Assembly (NCBI GenBank): GCA_905479495.1
Contig: CAJQMR010000010.1
Coordinates: forward strand, 124,001 to 188,000
DNA from: an uncultured Anaerolineae bacterium
GTDB lineage: Bacteria; Chloroflexota; Anaerolineae; Promineifilales; Promineifilaceae
Reading direction: 5' to 3'
DNA length: 64,000 nucleotides
The notes beneath the pieces were generated by a model. That model was not told where the DNA came from. It worked only from the letters and a program-made list of their open reading frames with translations, and ran no database searches. A program made the translations under genes and the position numbers. This document shows, in pieces, positions 25,331 to 34,486 of the stretch; the stretch's first letter is position 1, and every line of letters starts with the position of its first letter.

Positions 25331-25373
25331 TAATTGGGCTGGGCAACCAACCTGAATGGTTAAAACCAACATC

Positions 25374-25409
25374 AAAGCCCAGGCTAAACAAAATAGCCTG
25401 GGCTTTTTT
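25374..25409 (+). terminator. pnp terminator
   Basis: 13-base stem AAAGCCCAGGCTA (25374-25386) with TAGCCTGGGCTTT (25394-25406), followed by a run of T residues. It lies 44 bases after the stop codon. Confidence 0.88.
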
Positions 25410-25579
25410 CTTGAACGCAATTTTGTTTCCAGTCATGGTAAAATGTCATACTTTTTGACAGGTTTTTACCGGTACAATAGGTGTGTGGGTGTGTCCTGCC
25501 CCGTGGTTGTTTTTATTTTATTGGCTAGACGGCCGTAAACGGCCGTTTCCTATCACGTTCAGTAATTGGGATCAAAAAC

Positions 25580-26797
25580 ATGAAACGCAATGTTCGAACC
25601 AGCTCCCCGCTTTGGAGTGCCAATAACAAGCGCCTGGTCCTCATGGTGCTGATGCTCTTGTTGGCCCTGGCCCTCTATCGTTTTCGCCTACTGTTGCTGC
25701 CGCTAATCATGGCCATGATCCTCGCCTACCTCATCGACCCATTGGTCAACCAGCTTACAAATCGAACCCCGCTGTCCCGCAATCTCTCTATTGGTGTTAT
25801 TTACCTGCTGCTCGTGGCCGCCTTGGTTTCGATCCCGGTTAGCACCATAAACCCAATTGTGACGCAGGTTTCTAACTTTATTCACCGCACCCCGCAGTAT
25901 ATTCGGGACATTGGCGAATTCTTCCAGGACCCAATTGTTCTGGCTGATGAAATCGTTTTACCCGTCGATCAACTTTCACTAGACCAACTCTTTACCTCAT
26001 TAAGCAGTAATTTAGTTGAGGTCGTACAAACGCTGGGCGGGCAAACCATCAGCATTTTTGGCAGCCTGGCCACAGCAACAATCTCAACCGTTGGCTGGAC
26101 AATTATGGTGTTGTTTTTGTCCTTTTATTTGGTGAAGGACCACGAAACATTGTTTGAATCGCTGCTAAGGCTGGCACCTAAATCTTACCAGGAGGATTTG
26201 ATCCGGCTGACGGATGGCATTAGCACAACCTGGAACGCCTTTTTACGGGGGCAGCTGGTGCTTTGCGGGGTCGTTGGTGCCATTATTTTTGTGATTGCGC
26301 TGATTATTGGCTTGCCCAATGCCATCACCTTAGCCTTGATCGCCGGATTGATGGAGCTTATTCCCACGTTTGGCCCCATTTTGGCCGCGATACCAGCTGT
26401 CGTTATTGCCGCCATTCAGGCGGATGCAAGTTGGTTGGGCAGCCTAATGTCACCGTTTTGGTTTGCCATGTTGGTTCTGATCATCTATGGGGTTGTCTAC
26501 CAGATGGAAAACTATTATTTGGTGCCACGCATTATTGGCCATCACCTGAAATTGCATCCGATGGCGGTGCTGTTAGGGGTACTGGGTGGTGCCAGCGTGG
26601 CCGGTATTTTGGGCATCTTACTGGCGGCTCCGGTGCTGGCCAGCGTGCGGCTAATTTGGATGTACATTTATTACAAGCTAACCGATCAGGATCCGTTTTC
26701 TGACGGTCTCATGCCTTTTGAGCCTACACCAACGGCCGTTTCTAATCCAGCATCTCCCCCTGCCCAGGAGAAACAGGACAGCACAGCAACAGCCTAG
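25580..26797 (+). CDS. AI-2E family transporter (UPF0118 membrane protein)
   Basis: 405 residues with about eight membrane segments. Family marks: an N-terminal pair of hydrophobic helices with PLIMAMILAYLIDPLVNQL, a soluble middle part, FLSFYLVKDHETLFESLLRL, then ISTTWNAFLRGQLVLCGVVG and the C-terminal LIAGLMELIPTFGPILAAIP and YLVPRIIGHHLKLHPMAVLL. The family includes TqsA, Na+/H+ antiporters and uncharacterised exporters, so the transported solute is unknown. The spacer before it carries two ACGGCCGT octamers three bases apart (25530-25548). The stop codon overlaps the base of an elaborate RNA structure. Confidence 0.88.
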   Translation: MKRNVRTSSPLWSANNKRLVLMVLMLLLALALYRFRLLLLPLIMAMILAYLIDPLVNQLTNRTPLSRNLSIGVIYLLLVAALVSIPVSTINPIVTQVSNFIHRTPQYIRDIGEFFQDPIVLADEIVLPVDQLSLDQLFTSLSSNLVEVVQTLGGQTISIFGSLATATISTVGWTIMVLFLSFYLVKDHETLFESLLRLAPKSYQEDLIRLTDGISTTWNAFLRGQLVLCGVVGAIIFVIALIIGLPNAITLALIAGLMELIPTFGPILAAIPAVVIAAIQADASWLGSLMSPFWFAMLVLIIYGVVYQMENYYLVPRIIGHHLKLHPMAVLLGVLGGASVAGILGILLAAPVLASVRLIWMYIYYKLTDQDPFSDGLMPFEPTPTAVSNPASPPAQEKQDSTATA

Positions 26798-26899
26798 TGT
26801 TCCGCCAAACAAATATTGACGGATACGCATTTGGAGCGGAACACTTAAACTGAAGCAAATTTCCACAGTATCTATCCGTCAAAAGAAGTTTGCTTCAGT
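26797..26899 (+). other. Two hairpins with complementary 10-base loops (kissing-loop candidate)
   Basis: Hairpin 1: GTGTTCCGC (26797-26805) plus CAAA pairs with TTTG plus GCGGAACAC (26836-26844), loop 26810-26829. Hairpin 2: ACTGAAGCAAA (26849-26859) pairs with TTTGCTTCAGT (26889-26899), loop 26860-26888. Loop 1 holds TTGACGGATA (26816-26825) and loop 2 its exact reverse complement TATCCGTCAA (26873-26882). The order of elements is A-B-A'-C-B'-C'. It begins at the AI-2E stop codon. I know no named RNA of this form. Confidence 0.7.
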
Positions 26900-27044
26900 A
26901 CTAGTTGGTTAGTTGGTTCATTCCGCAAACAATCATACAATATTGGCCATACGGCCGTTTGCGCCGTGCCAAGTGCTAAAGCAGACTGATTTTTCGGTTT
27001 GCTTTGGCAAAATACAACCTCATGCCAAAAGGATAAACAAACCA

Positions 27045-27230
27045 ATGAGTAAAGATGAAAATTTAGAAGTTGATATGGTGGCAGAAACCGAAAATTTTGC
27101 TGTCTGGCGCAGCCCAGATGACGAGGGCTTCATTTACCATATCGAACTGGGCAGCATTACCTTGCACCTGGCTTCTGACGAATGGGAAGAGTTTCTGGAA
27201 CTGATGGGCAACGTGGATGTCAACGAGTAA
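27045..27230 (+). CDS. Small hypothetical acidic protein, 61 aa
   Basis: 61 residues from the ATG at 27045 (AGGA at 27029-27032); in-frame codons further upstream lie in non-coding repeat DNA. The sequence is strongly acidic, with alternating hydrophobic strands ([20 protein letters not shown], then [20 protein letters not shown]). I do not recognise a named family, but it looks like a compact beta-beta-alpha protein. Its end overlaps the first possible radC start codon, so translation may be coupled to radC. A conserved position beside radC would be the best hint of function. Confidence 0.7.
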   Translation: MSKDENLEVDMVAETENFAVWRSPDDEGFIYHIELGSITLHLASDEWEEFLELMGNVDVNE

Positions 27231-27960
27231 CATGGAAAATGGGCAGCCGGAGGATGGTGGGCAAACGGCCGTCTACACCTTGATGATGCGGGACATGGCG
27301 GAACATGACCGTCCCCGCGAACGGCTGCTAAAAGTTGGCGAACGCGCCGTCTCCACCGCTGAACTGCTGGCCATCATTTTGCGCTCCGGCGTTCCTGGCG
27401 AAAACGTGCTGCGGCTGGCTGAGCGACTGCTCAGCACCTTCAAGGATTTGCCGGGATTGGCGCGCGCATCAATTGCGGAGCTAACCAAGGTGAAGGGGGT
27501 GGGTCCGGCCAAAGCTGTGGAGATCAAGGCGGCCTTGGAAATCGGCCGTCGTTTGTTAACCACCGCCCCGGAAGAAAAACCGCGCATTACCTCCCCGGCT
27601 GATGCCGCCAATTTACTCATGTCCGAGATGAGCTTTTTGGATAAAGAGCACCTGCGGCTCATTTTGATGGATACACGCAATCGGGTGCTGGGCACACCGA
27701 CGATTTACATCGGTAGCTTGAATACATCTGTGATTCGCATTGGAGAGCTGTTTCGCGCAGCGATTAAGGAAAATGCGGCCGCATTCATCGTGGCCCACAA
27801 CCATCCCTCAGGCGATCCATCCCCTTCCCCCGAAGATGTTTCTGTTACGCGGCAAATTGTGCAGGCTGGATCGCTGCTCAATATTGACGTATTGGACCAT
27901 ATTGTGATTGGCCACAATCGCTTTGTCTCGTTGAAGGAACGCGGGCTGGGATTTTCGTAG
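27217..27960 (+). CDS. radC: RadC-family (JAB/MPN+) protein
   Basis: 247 residues. An N-terminal UPF0758 helix-hairpin region ([20 protein letters not shown], then [20 protein letters not shown]) is followed by a JAB metal-binding domain with [18 protein letters not shown], the zinc-ligand motif, and [20 protein letters not shown]. RadC was once assigned to recombinational repair; that role is disputed and the biochemical activity is unknown. The ATG at 27217 overlaps the upstream gene by 14 bases; the ATG at 27232, just after that gene's stop, is an equally possible start. Confidence 0.93.
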   Translation: MSTSNMENGQPEDGGQTAVYTLMMRDMAEHDRPRERLLKVGERAVSTAELLAIILRSGVPGENVLRLAERLLSTFKDLPGLARASIAELTKVKGVGPAKAVEIKAALEIGRRLLTTAPEEKPRITSPADAANLLMSEMSFLDKEHLRLILMDTRNRVLGTPTIYIGSLNTSVIRIGELFRAAIKENAAAFIVAHNHPSGDPSPSPEDVSVTRQIVQAGSLLNIDVLDHIVIGHNRFVSLKERGLGFS

Positions 27961-27983
27961 TAAAACAAGTAAACTGTTACGCT

Positions 27984-29183
27984 ATGGCACGAACTGAACT
28001 ACTAACAAACGGCCGTATCGGCAAACCGTTTCACCCGTATCGGAACGACAAACAATTAATTATCGCTGGTGGCTGGGCACCCTGGTGGCTAGACCCCGCT
28101 GAAGGTGCGCCCGACTGGAAAAACCGCAAGCCCGTCTTTAGCGCCTACACGATGGATGACAGCCTGACCCAGCAGCTGAGCACCCCTTGGGGTACCCACG
28201 AAGCGGGATTATGGCAGCAGCTGCCCTCCGTGGCAGGCAACGAGTACGAGCTAAGCGTCGAGGGCCAGGCCTGGTCCAGCGAAGACGCCTCACCCGGCAG
28301 CCAGTTAGAAGCCAGCGACGTTAATTTACAAATCGGCATTGATCCCACGGGGGGCCTGGACCCCACCAGCCCGCTTATTTCCTGGAGTGACGTGTCACAA
28401 CCGCTGAGCCGCTGGGAAACATTGCGCATCCAGGCCGAAGCGGAAGCCGCCATCATCACCGTTTACCTGAAATCCGCCCCTAATTTACCCAAACGGCTGC
28501 AATCTATTTTTTGGCGCAACGCCTTTCTGCGCCCCATCGGGCGGCACAAGCGGGGTGTGAACATTGTAGGGCTGGGCGATACGCACATCTCGCTGGAGCC
28601 AGAGCAGCCAAAACCAGGGGAACCGATTACGGCCGTTATCTCTTCCAGCCGCGAACATACCCATGTGGACCTCATTGTGAATCGGCCGGACGACACCTGG
28701 GGCAAGGTTGTCAACAAAGGGCGCACCTTTGACGACGACCGCTATTTGTGGCGCTATCAATTTACCACGGACATTGACGGCCTGTACGACATTCGCTTTG
28801 TGGGGGATTTTGGGGCGCGGCTGCTGGCGCTGCGGCTGCTGCAAGTAGCACGCAATGTGCAGCTGGTACCCAGCGATGATGCCCGCTACAACTATCGTCG
28901 CGTTTATGTGCTGCTGCCGCCAACGGCCAGCCAAAAGTGGGTTTTGGCCGCAGCCAAAGGGGGCTACGACGGCCGTTTCACCATTGGCTACTCAGCCGAC
29001 GATGCGGGGATTGGTAATCTGGAAAACCGGCACGTGTTGGCGGTGAACCCACACCATTGGCCCGAAGTGCTGACTGCCAGCTGGTTCCAGCAGCATTATC
29101 CGGGGGTGAAGTTTACGGCCGTTGTCGCTAACCAACCCGAGGATTTAGAAGACTGGCTCAAAAACTGGACCGGTCTGGATTAG
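27984..29183 (+). CDS. Carbohydrate-binding-like domain protein, Chloroflexi type
   Basis: 399 residues. Residues 5-180 match a beta-sandwich module common in Chloroflexi secreted and LysM-type proteins: LLTNGRIGKPFHPYRNDKQL, AGGWAPWWLDPAEGAPDWKN, AGLWQQLPSVAGNEYELSVE, NLQIGIDPTGG and WSDVSQPLSRWETLRIQAEA. The usual open ligand face suggests carbohydrate or surface binding. Residues 200-390 are not recognised; they contain beta-rich and mixed alpha/beta parts (VNIVGLGDTHISLEP, then YVLLPPTASQKWVLAAAKGG). There is no signal peptide, which is odd for a binding module, so it may work in the cytoplasm or be exported unconventionally. Convergent with the FecR-like gene with no spacer. Confidence 0.65.
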   Translation: MARTELLTNGRIGKPFHPYRNDKQLIIAGGWAPWWLDPAEGAPDWKNRKPVFSAYTMDDSLTQQLSTPWGTHEAGLWQQLPSVAGNEYELSVEGQAWSSEDASPGSQLEASDVNLQIGIDPTGGLDPTSPLISWSDVSQPLSRWETLRIQAEAEAAIITVYLKSAPNLPKRLQSIFWRNAFLRPIGRHKRGVNIVGLGDTHISLEPEQPKPGEPITAVISSSREHTHVDLIVNRPDDTWGKVVNKGRTFDDDRYLWRYQFTTDIDGLYDIRFVGDFGARLLALRLLQVARNVQLVPSDDARYNYRRVYVLLPPTASQKWVLAAAKGGYDGRFTIGYSADDAGIGNLENRHVLAVNPHHWPEVLTASWFQQHYPGVKFTAVVANQPEDLEDWLKNWTGLD

Positions 29184-30461
29184 CTAATCAGCCGCTAACA
29201 GGGCAACGTCCACCACTTCTACCTCAAAGCTGTGACCAGCCGAGACAAGGATAATGCTCTCAATAAACCGAGGGGGAATGCGTCCCTGGCGGGCAATTTC
29301 CTGACCTAAATCCACATCATAAAAATATTCTTGCCCAATTTGCTTTACCCGCTCGTGCGTGTCTTGCACCATGTCGCAAAACACGCAGCCATCAGGTCGA
29401 TCATCATTTGGCTCCCCATACGCATAAAATCCATGCTGCCAGGTGTTGGAAAACCCACCACCATCCACATAGTTGACCCGCACAAAGAGCGGGCATTCAC
29501 TGCCCACAATGCCACAAACTTCCAGCGATTGGTTGATGATGCGGAACGTCACCATCAGGCGCAGCGACTCCACTTCGGCCACATCCTGGTTAATGGACTG
29601 GCGCACTCGCACATCGGCGCTACCTACTCCCTCGCGGCTAATGTTTAGCCGAGGTTCATCACCCGCATCAAGCACGCGCACCTGTCCCGCTGACTGGTCG
29701 GCCCGCTCCACATTCCAGGGGAAAATGGTCCAACGGTTTAGCTCCTGGCTAAAATCGCCATTAATGATGAGATTGCGCTCTGTTTCCAACGGCCCAATGG
29801 GGCCAGAACCAGTCGGAACAACGGCACGCTGATCTTCAGCCAGGGTCAGCTCAGATTCGCCAGCAACGGCCGTAACCGTCAATGCGCCCGTTTGTACCGT
29901 CACCTGTGTTTCATCATTGTTCACGATGACGGTGTACTGCCCTGGCGTTTGAATGGTGATATCGCTTTGCGGGCTGGCAATGGTGATAAAAGACGGCCGT
30001 TCGCCAAATTCTGGTATCGTGAGGCGGATACGGCCGTTATCCAGCTTCAACGACAAGGCATGCGTTCGCTCGCTAACGCCAAAGCGGGGCGTTTCGGCCT
30101 CTAACAACGTAATATCCGTGTTGCTGTACACCTGAAGCCGCGCCAGGAGCAGCTCTTCGTTCGGGGGATTTACGGCAATAAGAGCCGAAGCGGTGCCACC
30201 AGTGAGCACGCGCTCTCCCGGCTCAATAAATGCCCCACTCTCCCCAGCAAGCAGGGCTGTGCGGTCTCCGGTAGAATCATCAATGCCCACCGTTCCCTGG
30301 TTTGCCTGTACAAAAATAGAGAGGGATTCCGTTAAATTTTGGACCAGTGCATTGGCCGTAAAAGGAATGGCAATGGTGATGACCATGCACATAACAAAGC
30401 TGCCCAATAACACAACCCAGGCCAGCCGCTGTCGTTCAACCTTACTTTTTTCTTCAACCAT
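29184..30461 (-). CDS. Single-pass membrane protein with FecR-like domain
   Basis: 425 residues from the ATG at 30461, which overlaps the acyP stop by eight bases; the longer open frame upstream reads through acyP in another frame and is rejected. One membrane segment (WVVLLGSFVMCMVITIAIPF) near residue 25, then an extracytoplasmic region. Residues 50-230 are FecR-like (GSASALIAVNPP-type beta strands, ITIQTPGQYTVIVNNDETQV, TVQTGALTVTA). Residues 240-425 form a jelly-roll-like module beginning NLIINGDFSQELNRWTIFPW. FecR-like domains relay signals to ECF sigma factors in other phyla; no sigma factor is adjacent, so here it is probably a surface protein. The C-terminal module has paired cysteines. 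Confidence 0.72.
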   Translation of the reverse strand: MVEEKSKVERQRLAWVVLLGSFVMCMVITIAIPFTANALVQNLTESLSIFVQANQGTVGIDDSTGDRTALLAGESGAFIEPGERVLTGGTASALIAVNPPNEELLLARLQVYSNTDITLLEAETPRFGVSERTHALSLKLDNGRIRLTIPEFGERPSFITIASPQSDITIQTPGQYTVIVNNDETQVTVQTGALTVTAVAGESELTLAEDQRAVVPTGSGPIGPLETERNLIINGDFSQELNRWTIFPWNVERADQSAGQVRVLDAGDEPRLNISREGVGSADVRVRQSINQDVAEVESLRLMVTFRIINQSLEVCGIVGSECPLFVRVNYVDGGGFSNTWQHGFYAYGEPNDDRPDGCVFCDMVQDTHERVKQIGQEYFYDVDLGQEIARQGRIPPRFIESIILVSAGHSFEVEVVDVALLAAD

Positions 30462-30744
30462 CTGTATACCGTACTGAAAAGTTTTGGAAAGTCTGATCCG
30501 CATCTGCCCAGGTGTCATCGACATACGCCACCCTGGCAGCGGGAGGGCCTTCGTGTAAAAAGGCCAGAAACTTTTGTAGCGTTGCTTCGTCCCCTTCAGC
30601 CACAACCTTGACCGTGCCATTCCGCTGATTGGCTACCCAGCCAGTAAGTCCCAGGCGGTTTGCCGCCCGACGGGTGTAATAACGGAAGGAGACGCCTTGC
30701 ACATATCCATGCACGATGGCGGTTAATTGCTTATGCCGAGACAT
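30454..30744 (-). CDS. acyP: Acylphosphatase
   Basis: 96 residues from the ATG at 30744, which has AGGAG about 12 bases upstream; an ATG ten codons further upstream lies before that ribosome site. The catalytic residues are both present: Arg in GYVQGVSFRYYTRRAA and Asn in GLTGWVANQRNGTVKVVAEG. It hydrolyses carboxyl-phosphate bonds such as acetyl phosphate. The TGA overlaps the next gene's ATG, so the FecR-like membrane gene is translationally coupled to it. Confidence 0.93.
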   Translation of the reverse strand: MSRHKQLTAIVHGYVQGVSFRYYTRRAANRLGLTGWVANQRNGTVKVVAEGDEATLQKFLAFLHEGPPAARVAYVDDTWADADQTFQNFSVRYTDG

Positions 30745-30876
30745 CTGGTGGTTTTTCTCCTGCCATAAGGACAAAATTCCTCACAGCCGAATTATACCTG
30801 AGGGGCGCGGGGAAGCGTAGGTGGCTGAGACGGCCGTATAGCAATAATCATTGAAGCGTACTTAATTCGTGGTAGA

Positions 30877-31917
30877 TTATGCCAGACCGCGTAACAAACG
30901 GCCTGGCAATCCAGGTCCTTCGTAGATCAAACTGGTGTACAACTGCACCAAACTGGCCCCCGCATCCAATTTGGCCTGCACATCTGCAACGGTACGCACG
31001 CCGCCCACGCCAATGATGGGGAGACGGCCGTTTGTCTGCCGATAAATGTGCTGAATGATCGCCGTACTTTGCTGGCGCAAAGCCAATCCGCTTAATCCCC
31101 CGCCTTCATTTTTGTTGGCTGAGGTCAATCCCTCGCGGCCGATGGTGGTGTTGGTGGCAATGATGGCGTCGATCTGGTTATCTTGAACGGCCGTTAAGAT
31201 TTCATCGAGTTCCGCCAGGGTGAGATCGGGGGCAATTTTGACGAATAACGGCCGTTTGCTCACGTTTTGCACCTGAGCCAATGACGCATTTTCGGCCGTC
31301 AATGTGCCCAGCAACTGTCCCAAATAATCCCCACCTTGCAGTTCACGCAAGCCTGGCGTGTTGGGCGAGCTGATGTTCACGGCCAGGTAATCGGCAAACG
31401 GATAAACCGCCTGCATCACGGCGATATAGTCACCGGCAGCTTCGGCCAGCAGCGTTTCTTTTTGCTTGCCCAGGCTCACGCCCAGTACAAAATCGCGTGG
31501 CTTAGCCGCCAGTTGGCGCAGCCGCGGCACAGCCGCCGTCACGCCACCATTTGGGAAACCCATCCGGTTGATAATCGCCCCATTCTCTGGCAAACGAAAA
31601 ATGCGCGGGCGCGGATTACCTGCTTGGGGTCGCGGCGTGAGCGTTCCCACCTCGATATGGCCAAAGCCCAGCGCCGCCAGGCCAGTGGCTACGCGAATAT
31701 CTTTGTCAAAGCCAGCGGCCATGCCCAGCACGTTAGGGAAAGTTAGACCGGCAAACTCAATTGGATACTGCGGAAGTTGACCAGCAATTTTGTGGAGAAA
31801 CGGCCGTCCCACCCCACCCTGCGCCAATCCCAACAAACTGAGCGTCCGCTCATGCACCGTTTCCGCATCCAGCCGCCGCAGCAGCGGAAACACAAATCGC
31901 GAATAAAAATTAGCCAA
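30877..31917 (-). CDS. pyrD: Dihydroorotate dehydrogenase (quinone), class 2
   Basis: 346 residues. The N-terminal helix region LLRRLDAETVHERTLSLL and FAGLTFPNVLGMAAGFDKD are typical of the membrane-associated class 2 enzymes. FMN and substrate contacts: GFGHIEVGTLTPRPQAGNPR, NRMGFPNGG, YLAVNISSPNTPGLRELQ with the catalytic serine, VKIAPDLT, and GVGGVRTVADVQAKLDAGAS. It oxidises dihydroorotate to orotate with quinone. Start is TTG at 31917, supported by AGAAGGA seven bases upstream. It is monocistronic in appearance; no other pyr genes are in view. Confidence 0.94.
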   Translation of the reverse strand: MANFYSRFVFPLLRRLDAETVHERTLSLLGLAQGGVGRPFLHKIAGQLPQYPIEFAGLTFPNVLGMAAGFDKDIRVATGLAALGFGHIEVGTLTPRPQAGNPRPRIFRLPENGAIINRMGFPNGGVTAAVPRLRQLAAKPRDFVLGVSLGKQKETLLAEAAGDYIAVMQAVYPFADYLAVNISSPNTPGLRELQGGDYLGQLLGTLTAENASLAQVQNVSKRPLFVKIAPDLTLAELDEILTAVQDNQIDAIIATNTTIGREGLTSANKNEGGGLSGLALRQQSTAIIQHIYRQTNGRLPIIGVGGVRTVADVQAKLDAGASLVQLYTSLIYEGPGLPGRLLRGLA

Positions 31918-32030
31918 AACGAAATCCTTCTACTTCAGCACCTTTACACCAGTCAAACAAAAAAGCAATTGGGCATTCAGACCATCCAATTACCCAATTG
32001 CTCCATTACTCAATTACAGATCATGGCGTA

Positions 32031-33836
32031 TCAATCATCGTTGAGCGAAAGAACCGCCATAAATGCTTCCTGCGGCACCTCCACCGTGCCAATCATCTTC
32101 ATGCGCTTCTTACCCTTCTTCTGCTTTTCTAGCAGCTTGCGCTTCCGGGTGATGTCGCCACCGTAACATTTGGCCAGCACGTCCTTGCGCATCGCCTTTA
32201 CCGTAGCCCGGCTGATGACGCGCTTGCCCGTCGCCGCCTGAATCGGCACCTCAAACATCTGGCGCGGGATTTTGCTCTTGAGCGCCGTCACCAGCTTTTG
32301 CCCGCGATGGTACGCCATGTCTCGATGGACAATCATCGCCAGCGCATCCACCGGCGCTTTGTTTACCAGCACTTCTAATTTCACCAAATCAGAGGCACGA
32401 TAGCCTGCCGGTTCATAATCCATCGAAGCGTAGCCCCGCGTGCCACTTTTGAGCTTGTCGTAAAAATCAATAATGATTTCTGCTAAAGGAATATCAAATT
32501 TCAACACTACGCGCCCCGGTGCAGGATATTCCTGTCCCACAAATTCGCCGCGCCGCTTGATGACCAAATCCATCACGACCCCATAATACTCGTCAGGAGT
32601 AAAGATTTGCACATGCATCCACGGCTCGCGAATCTCCTCGAATTGACCTTCATCGGGCAGCTCGGCCGGGCTATCTACAATAATCTCTTCGCCCGTGTTG
32701 GCCATTTTCACTTCATAACGCACGCTGGGTGCGGTCGCTACTAAATCAAGATCGTACTCTCGTTCCAGCCGCTCCTGAATAATTTCCATGTGGAACAATC
32801 CCAAAAAGCCACAGCGGAAACCAAAATTTAGGGCATCAGACGTTTCTTGCTCAAAAACAAGGGCGGCATCGTTCAATTGCAGTCGTTCTAAAGCTTCTTT
32901 CAAGAGGGAATAATCTTCGCCCTCGGTAGGATAAAATCCAGCAAACACCATTGGCTTCACAGCCTGATAACCAGGCAGCGGCTTGGTAGCCGGTCGATCA
33001 CGCAGCGTCACCGTGTCGCCCACACGACATTCACGGACTGTTTTGAGCCCGGTGGCGATATACCCCACTTCACCTGCAGAAAGGGTATTAACTGGCTTCA
33101 TAGCCGGGGCAAAGATACCAATTTCGATGGGTTCAGCCGTTACTTCATTGGACATCATCTGAACCCACTCACGCTTATCCAGTTTGCCTTCAAACACGCG
33201 GATGTAGGCGATAACCCCTTTGTAAGAATCGTAATGGGAGTCAAAAACCAGAGCACGAAAAGGCGCTTCATTGTCGATGGTGGGTGGGGGCACACGCTGC
33301 ACAACAGCTTCTAAAACCCGGCCAATGTTGGTACCCGTTTTGGCACTAATGGGAATCACATCTTCAGCAGGAATGCCAATGATGTTTTCTATTTCTTCGG
33401 CAACATCATCGGGTAAGGCTGCGGGTAAATCAATTTTGTTTACAACAGGGATAATTTCCAGGTCTGCTTCTAAGGCTAAGTAGAGATTGGCCAGGGTCTG
33501 GGCTTCAATCCCTTGGGTAGCATCCACAACCAGCAAGGCACCTTCACAACCAAGCAGGGCGCGGCTTACTTCATAGCCAAAATCGACATGCCCCGGCGTG
33601 TCGATGAGGTTCATGATGTATTCTTCGCCATCTTTGGCCGTGTAGGTCATACGGACGGCCGAAGCTTTAATGGTAACGCCTTTCTCGCGCTCCAAATCCA
33701 TGCTATCGAGCACTTGCTCTTGCATCTCACGCTCAGTAAGCGTGCCAGTTTCTTGCAGCAGGCGATCGGCTAAGGTCGATTTCCCATGATCAATATGGGC
33801 AATAATGCAGAAGTTACGAATGTTGCTTTGTTTCAT
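32031..33836 (-). CDS. lepA: Elongation factor 4 (LepA)
   Basis: 601 residues, standard length. G1 [16 protein letters not shown]3 [12 protein letters not shown] and G4 NKIDLPAA are intact, and the family-specific C-terminal domain ends [20 protein letters not shown] and [19 protein letters not shown]. It is a ribosome-associated GTPase involved in translation and 30S biogenesis. The gene has no exact ACGGCCGT in 1.8 kb, which may reflect codon constraint. A TATACT -10 sits six bases before the ATG, so the message is probably leaderless. A TTAACC -35 lies 18 bases upstream of the -10. Confidence 0.97.
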   Translation of the reverse strand: MKQSNIRNFCIIAHIDHGKSTLADRLLQETGTLTEREMQEQVLDSMDLEREKGVTIKASAVRMTYTAKDGEEYIMNLIDTPGHVDFGYEVSRALLGCEGALLVVDATQGIEAQTLANLYLALEADLEIIPVVNKIDLPAALPDDVAEEIENIIGIPAEDVIPISAKTGTNIGRVLEAVVQRVPPPTIDNEAPFRALVFDSHYDSYKGVIAYIRVFEGKLDKREWVQMMSNEVTAEPIEIGIFAPAMKPVNTLSAGEVGYIATGLKTVRECRVGDTVTLRDRPATKPLPGYQAVKPMVFAGFYPTEGEDYSLLKEALERLQLNDAALVFEQETSDALNFGFRCGFLGLFHMEIIQERLEREYDLDLVATAPSVRYEVKMANTGEEIIVDSPAELPDEGQFEEIREPWMHVQIFTPDEYYGVVMDLVIKRRGEFVGQEYPAPGRVVLKFDIPLAEIIIDFYDKLKSGTRGYASMDYEPAGYRASDLVKLEVLVNKAPVDALAMIVHRDMAYHRGQKLVTALKSKIPRQMFEVPIQAATGKRVISRATVKAMRKDVLAKCYGGDITRKRKLLEKQKKGKKRMKMIGTVEVPQEAFMAVLSLNDD

Positions 33837-33842
33837 ACCTGT

Positions 33843-33872
33843 AGTATATCAAAATGGCTGGCAAATGGTTAA
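33843..33872 (-). promoter_or_regulatory. lepA promoter giving a leaderless start
   Basis: Minus-strand TATACT at 33843-33848 and TTAACC 18 bases upstream. Only six bases separate the -10 from the ATG at 33836, leaving no room for an untranslated leader. Confidence 0.45.
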
Positions 33873-33920
33873 ATCACTCTCTTTTACGGTAGAATAAGTT
33901 AAATTTTCTGCGAGGTTTTT

Positions 33921-34427
33921 ATGGAACTACACAATGAAACGGCCGATCCACTGCAACCCCACAGCCATGACCCCAATCCAGCTCCGCCAACAGATGATCC
34001 TATGTTTGAACTGGTGTTGCCAAACGGCCGTTCTCAAACCATCAGCGTCCAAGATTTGCGGCAGTTACCTATCGTCTCCGTAACTGATTGCTACATCATC
34101 AGCACCGGGCACGGCAGCTCTGGTCCGTTCACATTTGCAGGGGCAATGCTTTTAGATTTTGTTAACCATTATTGTAATGAGCCGTGGTCCCAAGTGGAGG
34201 TGGTAAGTGCGGATGGGTTTGGCAACCGTGTATTGGCTGAGGAACTGTATCAGCCAGACCCAGCCGGGCCTATTTTGCTAGCCTATGAAATGAATGGTCA
34301 GCCACTCACCCGCGAAAAAGGATTGGTGCGGATGATTGTGCCCAGCGAGCGGGACGATGCGTTGAGGCAGGTGAAGTGGGTGGGGCTGGTCAAAGTGATT
34401 CGAGGTGATGGTGGGAAACGGCCGTAA
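33921..34427 (+). CDS. Small molybdopterin-binding (sulfite-oxidase-fold) domain protein
   Basis: 168 residues: a Pro/His-rich lead of about 27 residues, then a compact form of the oxidoreductase molybdopterin domain. Signs are LVLPNGRSQTISVQDLRQLP, DCYIISTGHGSSGPFTFAGA, VEVVSADGFGNRVLAEEL, LLAYEMNGQPLTREKGLVRM and KWVGLVKVI. These are family sequence marks. The usual larger heme or dimerisation parts are absent, and no signal peptide is present. Whether the single cysteine in TDCYI is the molybdenum ligand is uncertain. It may bind a pterin without catalysis. GAGG precedes the ATG. It ends inside a minus-strand terminator. Confidence 0.78.
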   Translation: MELHNETADPLQPHSHDPNPAPPTDDPMFELVLPNGRSQTISVQDLRQLPIVSVTDCYIISTGHGSSGPFTFAGAMLLDFVNHYCNEPWSQVEVVSADGFGNRVLAEELYQPDPAGPILLAYEMNGQPLTREKGLVRMIVPSERDDALRQVKWVGLVKVIRGDGGKRP

Positions 34428-34455
34428 AAAAAGTCCTGGCTTCAAATCCAGGACT
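34426..34455 (-). terminator. Terminator of the DJ-1-like gene
   Basis: AGTCCTGG (34432-34439) and CCAGGACT (34448-34455) form an eight-base stem. On the minus strand it is followed by seven U residues (34426-34432 on plus is all A). The run overlaps the stop codon of the convergent molybdopterin-domain gene. Confidence 0.8.
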
Positions 34456-34486
34456 AATAATATGAATCGTTCCCACATATAGTTGA

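Noticed and set aside
25456..25475. TTGACA with TACAAT before the AI-2E transporter gene as promoter
   Set aside because: The spacer is only 12 bases, too short for a sigma70 promoter.
29184..30620. Start of the FecR-like protein at 30620
   Set aside because: The first 53 codons overlap acyP in another frame; the ATG at 30461 overlaps the acyP stop as expected for coupling.
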